NCBI GenBank assembly: GCA_003024175.1
Contig: MDYQ01000048.1
Coordinates: forward strand, 126,001-140,083
Reading direction: 5' to 3'
Length of the DNA stretch: 14,083 bases
Origin: Planoprotostelium fungivorum
Taxonomy: Eukaryota > Evosea > Variosea > Cavosteliida > Cavosteliaceae
The notes under the pieces are model-generated. The model did not search any database. It was given only the letters and a program-made list of their open reading frames with translations, and was not told the origin of the DNA. This document shows, one piece after another, positions 8,102-14,083 of the stretch; position 1 is the first letter of the stretch; every line of letters starts with the position of its first letter. The position numbers were made by a program, and so were the translations under genes.

Positions 8102-11100
8102 ATGTTGTTACTGGAAGATCGTCTTTATCGTGATCATCTTTCTCAGTTTTTGGGGTGATTCACCGAATGTCGTTCGGAGGTACACCGTCGAAAAGGGCAA
8201 AGAATCCTCACCTCCACCATGTGAGTCGTGTATCCGTTGACCTTCCTTTGAAACAAGGCAGGAATGAAGAGCTTGATATGGAACTCGATCCGATCTTGGA
8301 GGAGATTCGCATCTTCTTTTTAGAGGATGACAAGGATAGACGAGAACCATATGATCCTGACGAGAACACACTGCAACCAGCCGTGAGAAATGCACAGTAT
8401 AAGACTTTGATGATGTGAAATCAGGAGATCAATTTCAATGCGTTATACAGTGGTGTAACAATTGCGAAGGACAGGAATATTCTAATGTTCAAGTACACTT
8501 CCATCAGAGAAGCCATCGGCAGACGCAGCATCCCGATTCTCAACTATCTCCTCTATGAGATTACAAGTGACGAACGATGATCGTCCCCTTTCATATGTTG
8601 AACTTAATCCAGACTCAAGATTGGAAGTCAAACAGATCGTTCGTTGGTGCATCGAGATTGGCAACATAGAACTTCTCATTGCTGCTCTCGATTTCCTCGT
8701 CGAAGGCGATTACGATCCAATCGAGGTGCATCACTTCCCCACCATCACAATCTTGACAGTCTGTAGTGTATTCGATTGGCCATCGAGCATGCCAGGGAGG
8801 ACATGATCAATCTTGTGACCAGCCAATGGGTGCCAGTCGATGTTGTCTCCAATTGGATACTGGTCGGTGACATCTTGTACCTCTCCATGATCTTGTCTCG
8901 AGATGATGTTGTCTTTGATTCAGACGCGATCTCTTCTGTTTTGATCGAAGTGTATAAAGAAGGTCGAGTGGATGTGGTGGAGATGATCTTTCAAGAACAC
9001 AGGTGACACATGAGTCAAAGGGATGGGAGGCTGAAATGAATAGGTATGATATCCTTCAAGCCCAACATCTCTTTCAATGGGCCGTGACTTCCGAGTGCGT
9101 AGAGGTGATTCATTGACCGGCGTGACGATGTGTGATTGGTAATCAGATGATGCTTCTCCTCTTGCATCATCCAAACATGATAGCCAAGAACTTCGCACAC
9201 TCGCTCAAAGATCTCACATTCTATATCACGGTGAGATTCGTGATGGAAAGAGATGAACGTGTCTCTAACATGATGCAGCCCGAGATGGTTGATGTGTTGT
9301 GTCAAAACGAAGGTTTCCGTTGCATCCTCTGCGGTTTACCTTTTCTCACTCTCCTCGTCTTACAATACGGTCGCATGAACCACCGACTCGATGTGCTGTC
9401 CATCACGATGACACATCGCGAGATTGACACATCGACAGTTGGTCAAGAAGATCGTCGCCAACATGGGCACACCCATACCTCTATCTCTCACACAGAAGAC
9501 GACGAGAAGTATAACCGAGGTAGATTTCGTTCTGGCGCGTTGTAGTAGAGAGAGTGAAGAGTGGGCAGTACAGAATGGCTTCTTAACATGTGACCACGTG
9601 ACATCTTACGTCTTTGACATGTACAGTGAGTCAGACTCTACACTTGCAGCGACCAGAAGGAGAATCATTTCGATTTTTCTTCGATTTACCCATCGAACTA
9701 CAACGAGTCATCATGGATTTGATCGTGGGGCAATCGTCTTGTGGTTGTGAGTTTTCTACCGTTTCTCTACCGTTTTTCAAGCTACTGGAGAGTGATATCT
9801 TGTGGGAGAAGAAGACACGAGAAAGGTGGGTTTGAAATTCGAATGTTTAATTTTGGCGGGAAATGAAATATCGTAGGTTTGTCAATTTCGACACACTCAA
9901 TCTGGCCACTTGCTCGGCTTGGGACGTTCACGCTATGAGATGGAGTCAGCGCAGTCAGGTGTGTTCCCGCCAAAATCCGACGTTCAAAATTTAAAAGATC
10001 GGCTTCGAGGGCGTCCGACGTCCTTGCTTCTGGCGGATCTTATACTACACCTTCTGTCACCTCTCTTGTGAACATTCCAACTTGGATTCAGACAAGTGAG
10101 CTGCACTTCTCTTGTCATCTCTCACCTTCCACCAGTCCCGTGGCGGGAAGCTTTTTCCTCGAACCAGAGATCAGCCTAAGGGGAGAAGATTACGACAAAG
10201 CTCGTCGCTTCGTGACAAGATTACACGAGCACGTTCTCTGTTATTTCCCCTGGCTGAGTTGTCTGAGGGCGTATACGAATCAGATCGGAGGACATTTGGA
10301 TAGAGGTGAAGAGTGTGAAGAGTCGAGTGTGAGAATGAAATTCGATAGAAGTGCCGTATCCTTGCATCGCGATGGTATGGCGGAGATCAGTCATCATCGA
10401 GATGTTTGTGGGGGAGTGGGGTAAGATGAGTCTGATGGTGGAGGGGAGGGAGACCGTCTTTCATGTGGATATGACAGAGGAAATGACGAAGGAATGGGTG
10501 AGTCACATCCGTGATGTGATGAATTCGTGATGTGATGCGTGATGTGATGCGTGATGTGATGAACTCGTGATGTGATGTGATGAGATTCAATGGTGACGCG
10601 AGAGCAGGAGATGAAATTCACAAAGAAATTAGAATCAGAACTCCACCAGACCATCTTGAGACTCTCATCGCAAATTCGACATTCAACCGAAACAAAATCA
10701 ATCCATCACGACCTACATCACCATCGAGATCATCATCGAGATCATCATCGAGATCATCGAGACTCACTCCACGACAGACTTTCCTCCATATAAACACCTC
10801 CAGAAGATACCCCACAGAGTGGACTGGTCTGTGGCAGGAGATGAAGCAACAATTCGATTACACGCGTCATCTCATCTACGAGAAGATTCAAAAGTTGTCC
10901 CACCGTTTGGCAACGTTAACGCACGAAAAGGTGAACGGATTTTTCTCGAATTTTCGATCGAATATCTTCCAGGACAATTTCAGAGTGAACGTGAGGTTGA
11001 ACGCATACCTCGACACATTGTTCGGCGGCAAGAGGAACAATCCATCTTCTAAAAAGGGGGCTCCTGCATATCAGAGGTGAAGAGTCTACTAGGTGTAGAG

Positions 11101-11705
11101 CTGATGTTCTAAAGATGCATCCGTAGGGCCCTTCGACAACTTTTATTCGAGTCTCATCCTGCCTGGTTGAATTACACGGAAAAATCGACCCTCAATGTTG
11201 ACGAGAACGATCGTGAAGAAAAAATTCATTTGTATACCTTTCTGTGGAAAGGTATGACACAGGAAGGATATGGTCTTCACCTTCCAGTGAGGGGAACGGA
11301 GAGCAGACTACCCATCGTCTCATTAGCAGCCATGGCAGGTGATGTCATCATCACGATCCATCTTCGTGCACATTGTCATCGATGGACTCATAGAGATGAT
11401 CAGTTGAAGATAGAGGATATCTTCCGAAAACGAGGGATATCGTCAAATATGACATACAGAAGGTGCCCGTCAATCAGTTACCTCTGGCCCTTCAGAATTT
11501 GGCCGTAGAAGTCTCAGACGATCTGGCGAGGTCGTGGTCGTTGTAGATCGTGGAACTGAAGGACGACAGATGGCTGGGAATGCAAGTGTTGATGGAGAAG
11601 GGGAGAATGACGGGGGTGTACCCAGATGGATTGAATCGAGTCGAGTTAGCAAAGAAGATCGCGCTGAAGGAAGAGAGGGTCCGTGAGATCTTGTCGCTCA
11701 AATAA
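8102..11705 (+). CDS. Ankyrin-like repeat / F-box protein, 19 exons
   Basis: Probable substrate adaptor of an SCF-type ubiquitin ligase. Exons: 8102-8154, 8196-8382, 8425-8566, 8613-8725, 8767-9002, 9044-9104, 9147-9230, 9279-9392, 9439-9597, 9650-9825, 9877-9958, 9998-10095, 10136-10305, 10349-10497, 10778-10930, 10973-11076, 11127-11338, 11404-11504, 11547-11705. Phases agree throughout, giving about 850 residues. Residues 1-380 contain degenerate ankyrin-like helices (GNIELLIAALDFL, GRVDVVEMIFQEHR, SECVEMMLLLLHHPN). An F-box lies at about 392-438: FFFDLPIELQRVIMDLI, then STVSLPFFKLLESDILWEKK. The C-terminal 400 residues (ending EERVREILSLK) are unrecognised. A 36-nt segment (11252-11287) may be a further in-frame intron. 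It could be two genes joined by my splice at 9598-9649, but the F-box frame has no ATG of its own nearby. AATAAA overlaps the stop. Confidence 0.65.
9850..9862 (+). promoter_or_regulatory. E2F-consensus motif, left arm of inverted pair
   Basis: ATTTTGGCGGGAA followed by A matches the textbook E2F/DP site TTTGGCGGGAAA. It lies in intron 10 of the F-box gene model and is the exact reverse complement of 9964-9976. It could be a transcription-factor site or simply the arm of an inverted repeat. Confidence 0.4.
9964..9976 (-). promoter_or_regulatory. E2F-consensus motif, right arm of inverted pair
   Basis: TTCCCGCCAAAAT in intron 11 is the perfect 13-bp complement of 9850-9862. Similarity continues weakly outward (TTCAAAATTTAAA against TTCGAATTTCAAA read from the left arm). 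The pair encloses the 82-nt exon 11. Confidence 0.4.
10498..10777 (+). repeat. Long intron 14 with opposed GTGATG and CATCATCGAG tracts
   Basis: The 280-nt intron of the F-box gene has about eight iterations of GTGATGTGATG-type units (10511-10582). A later tract at 10714-10761 is built on a 12-bp unit ATCATCATCGAG. The two tracts are partly complementary (GATGTGATG against CATCATCG), so the intron can fold and bring its splice sites close together. Confidence 0.7.
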
Positions 11706-11707
11706 AA
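11702..11707 (+). terminator. Polyadenylation signal AATAAA of the F-box gene
   Basis: AATAAA overlaps the stop codon TAA (11703-11705), supporting the end of the gene here. Confidence 0.5.
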
Positions 11708-11787
11708 GAACGAGTAATCGCGAGGTCAGTCAGATGATGCAGCCGGTGAAGGCGGTAGAGTGTGTCGTCAGCTGCTCTTCTTGATGA

Positions 11788-12145
11788 ATGTATCGTAATG
11801 CACGTTGTTGGCAACAGAGGGGATACGAAATCTCGTTTGTCTTAGACATCTGCTGTTTCGGGTGTGATGAGCCGAAATTATTTACCACCGTTTACGTTCA
11901 TTTTCACCTTTATAGAACAATATATATGTGCATCTGTGAAGCGCCTGACAAGGTGAAGAAGAGATATCGACAAATCGTGAGCATTGATTCAGATCATCTG
12001 GTTGATATTCTTCTCAATGGCCCGCCATCACGATCAGACGGTAATGTCCACGGTCAACGTGATTTCGCAGACCGTCGATTCTAACTCAAGTCCAATAAAT
12101 CGTGGGAGTGCGCGAATTATACCACAATTCTGCAACTCATTCTAA
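11788..12145 (+). other. Doubtful small ORF or terminal exon pair
   Basis: An ATG at 11788 opens 98 codons to TAA at 12084, with AATAAA ten bases later (12094-12099). A 40-nt GTGAAG...TTCAG intron (11957-11996) would instead splice in phase to a frame ending at 12145, with a hydrophobic start (IIWLIFFSMARHH). The N-terminal part is Cys- and aromatic-rich (FVLDICCFGCDEPKLF). I recognise no family, and composition is not clearly coding. It may be a small gene, a relic or chance. Confidence 0.2.
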
Positions 12146-12229
12146 TGTGTAATCTCTGTCGATGGAGGAGGCGTCTCAAATGAGCATGATCGAGTAGAAG
12201 AAGAAGAGGTTGTGTTGTTTTTTTATTGT

Positions 12230-12312
12230 GCAGGAGTGTCTGTGGCCTTGGGTGAAAACCTGCGCGACGAACGCAGGGAAACACATAACGGATGACAATG
12301 TCCCCAATTGTC
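12230..12312. other. Gap region with two perfect short hairpins
   Basis: Within the spacer before the GH5 3' end, CCTGCG-cgacgaa-CGCAGG (12259-12277) and GACAAT-gtcccca-ATTGTC (12294-12312) each form a six-base-pair stem with a seven-base loop. GGT-GAAA-ACC (12251-12260) precedes them. A run of seven T (12217-12223) lies just upstream. It may be a structured RNA or 3' UTR element. No known RNA family is recognised. Confidence 0.25.
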
Positions 12313-12333
12313 ACCGTGAGATGAAGCATCGTA

Positions 12334-12339
12334 TTTATT
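12334..12339 (-). terminator. Polyadenylation signal AATAAA of the GH5 gene
   Basis: TTTATT on the plus strand reads AATAAA on the minus strand, about 20 nt after the GH5 stop codon, an ordinary position. Confidence 0.6.
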
Positions 12340-12358
12340 AAAACATCTAAGAAGATCT

Positions 12359-14083
12359 TCACAAGCATTGAGAATACCCTATTCACATTCAACCCCACAA
12401 ACGACGAGAAGATAAGGACGAAAACTCACAATCGTTCGAGAAGATGCATTTGTAAGGCGCCTCACAGCAGAAGGCCCCGTTCCAATTCTTACCACCTTCT
12501 CACCATCAGTCTTCACATTCTCCATTTCATCTCACCGCATTGACCGTAGTGGTTAGAGCAGGCAGCGGTCACGGTCGTCTGTACCTGAGACGTGCTGGAT
12601 GTGATCTGCTCTTCTCATCAACTCTCATGATGTCTCTCGCATCACCTGTGTCGTCTGCACGGTCGTCTGTCTCGTTGTGGATTCACTCGTGGGATTCAGA
12701 GTCTTCGTTGTGGTGGAGGATTTTGACGTAGGAACGCTTCCGTTGGATTTCATGTAGTTGGATAGAACCCGTCTCCATTGATCGGCGACGCCGTTTCTGA
12801 CGTCACGTGAGTATCCATGAACGATCGATGTCGCGTGATCGAAGTCATGATCACGATGATCGCAAGACACGATCATTGACGGACGATCATCCACGATGAT
12901 CGCGAGACATCAAGTGAGACGAAGAAACATCTCATCTCACCCTGACGGTTCAACGGAGTACATGTAGTCCCCCCACCAAGGTCCAGCAGCCCAATACGTC
13001 CAGCCAGACCAAGCGTCCGAATGTGCCTCGAGATAATCGAGAACGTTCGCTGCGATGTGATAACAGTTTTCGTCCTGAGAGAATCCAAATTCGGACAGGA
13101 ATGCCTTGACCTTCCTCTGTGTGAGCCATTGGGTCAATTTGCCAAAGACAGATTCGGTGTTCCATCCGTTCTGGTCGTGATGGTGAGTCGAGAGGTGATG
13201 GTGTGATGTAGAAGACGATGGGATCGGATGATGTGATGTCGAGAGTTGGAGGATGCGTTGACGGCTTTGATGGTGACGGTGTCGAATGGACGTGATGATG
13301 ATGATAATGGATATGGGACGGACGATGACCGAGATGTGAAGTGATGGTGTGATGGAAATTACCTTGCAGTCCCTGTTGGTGCCCGAGTAATCTCCATCGA
13401 AATACTGGTGGATGTCGTAGGCGAAGTTGTTCAGAGGGTCCGTGATGTTGGACATGACTTGTGCGTTCGATGTTCCATACCAACTATCGAACCAACTGGA
13501 TGAATTTAGAGAGCACGAGATGATTGGACGATGCAGATGCATCACCTGTGAGCACCAGTCCAGGCGTTTCCGGGGACAAGGATGAGTTGATTGGCGCCCG
13601 AGCTGCGGATTCCTTCGATTCCGGCTTGCATGGCGGCTCTCACGTCTTCTGTCTTGACTCCATTGGGTTCATTCATAAGACCAAAGATGACTCTGTGATT
13701 GTCTGCATAACGAGAGGCCAAGCTCTTCCAAAAGCTCTTGAAGTCGTTGGTGGATACGGACTGTAAGAGGATGAGTGGGTATCTGTGCATGGAGTGGCGT
13801 ACACCCTGACCGATGGGAGTACCTCTGTATCGGATGTAGTTGTGCGGTTCTATGAGAGCGAAGGCACCGGCTTTGGTAGTATGGTTGACGATGGAATCCA
13901 ACAGACCGAAGTAAGTTGCGTCGAAAGCTCCATTCAAAGAGGGTTGGAGACGTTCCTGGATTGTATCAGCGACCGTCGTCGCTCTATTGGTTCACTCACC
14001 CACAGAAATGGAATGCGAAACACATTTCCACCTCTTGCGATGAACCAATCGATGGAAGAGGTAGTAGGGAATGCATAATCCTT
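12359..14083 (-). CDS. GH5 endo-beta-1,4-glucanase with C-terminal CBM1 (5' partial)
   Basis: Secreted cellulase that hydrolyses internal bonds of cellulose. Exons (minus order): 14000-14083, 13803-13955, 13546-13760, 13363-13495, 13171-adjacent exon 12941-13170, 12646-12796, 12536-12605, 12430-12495, 12359-12378; 373 residues visible. GH5 landmarks: GGNVFRIPFLW-ERLQPS, IEPHNYIRYRG, acid/base Glu in VIFGLMNEPNG, NAWTGAHSW, AYDIHQYFDGD, nucleophile Glu in AFLSEFGFS, and YWAAGPWWGDYMYSVEPSG, closest in memory to the fungal subfamily of Trichoderma endoglucanase II. A Ser/Thr-rich linker (STTTKTLNPTSESTTRQTT) leads to a 36-residue CBM1: YGQCGGKNWNGAFCC ... SNDWYSQCL, with the Trp-Tyr cellulose-binding pair and the cysteines in place. 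The last exon is only 20 nt; its recovery of WYSQCL confirms the splice. Fungal enzymes of this kind often have the CBM1 at the N-terminus; here it is C-terminal. The signal peptide lies beyond the window. Confidence 0.95.
12797..12940 (-). repeat. Intron with GCGATCATCGTG repeats in the GH5 gene
   Basis: This 144-nt intron just before the linker exon carries two copies of GCGATCATCGTG on the sense strand (the first within 12886-12902, the second within 12849-12865) and related self-complementary GATCATC/GATGATC words. Confidence 0.6.
13171..13362 (-). repeat. CAT-rich long intron of the GH5 gene
   Basis: This 192-nt intron, between the exons ending in RDCK and starting NGWNTE, is mostly CATCACCATC and CATCATCAT words on the sense strand. 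It resembles the long introns of the 7TM and DNase II genes and keeps spurious His-rich frames open. Confidence 0.8.

Noticed and set aside
10819-11052. Alternative 77-codon frame in the F-box gene's 3' half
   Set aside because: It would be reached with another acceptor (10802), but it stops and does not join the downstream exon frame; the chosen frame continues to the gene end and has the usual GC-ended codons.
10577-11080. 167-codon plus ORF with Arg/Ser repeats at its start
   Set aside because: The SRSS-type repeat is the translated CATCATCGAG intron tract. The real exons are 10778-10930 and 10973-11076 in the same frame.
12937-13545. 177- and 202-codon minus ORFs over the GH5 gene
   Set aside because: They read through the CAT-rich intron 13171-13362; only the GH5 exons within them are coding.

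Overview
This window is nuclear DNA from an intron-rich unicellular eukaryote. Five protein genes can be assembled only by splicing. Using protein-family landmarks and reading-frame continuity I placed 45 GT-AG introns; 38 of them are just 39-65 nt long. There are no bacterial-style operons, ribosome sites or long uninterrupted ORFs. The gene mix is unusual. A GH72 glucanosyltransferase with X8 domains and a GH5 cellulase with a CBM1 are typical of fungi. A DNase II with both HxK motifs, a seven-helix receptor-like protein and an ankyrin-like/F-box protein fit an amoebozoan better. My best guess is a fungus-eating amoeba of the protosteloid kind, but the sequence alone cannot settle this against an early-diverging fungus.

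Layout. 1-1896 (-): GH72 enzyme, its 3' end cut by the window edge. 1897-2700: divergent intergenic region. 2701-4077 (+): six-exon seven-transmembrane protein. 4078-5564: gene-poor, AT-richer stretch with an orphan ORF and a nested set of inverted repeats, namely two 98-99 bp foldback copies around a 232 bp MITE-like element. 5565-5645 (+): tRNA-Ser(UGA), followed by two extra partial copies of its 3' end. 6268-7905 (-): complete nine-exon DNase II. 8102-11705 (+): 19-exon gene with ankyrin-like repeats and an F-box. 11706-12358: intergenic, with a doubtful small ORF and two short hairpins. 12359-14083 (-): GH5 endoglucanase-CBM1, its 5' end cut by the window edge.

Three genes encode enzymes for extracellular or lysosomal digestion: beta-1,3-glucan, cellulose and DNA. 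The DNase II and GH72 genes begin with a signal peptide. The GH5 start lies outside the window. Together they fit a phagotroph or saprotroph that degrades walls and nucleic acids of prey or litter. The 7TM protein and the F-box protein are presumably signalling and ubiquitin-ligase components. The exon models are hand-made and need RNA evidence.
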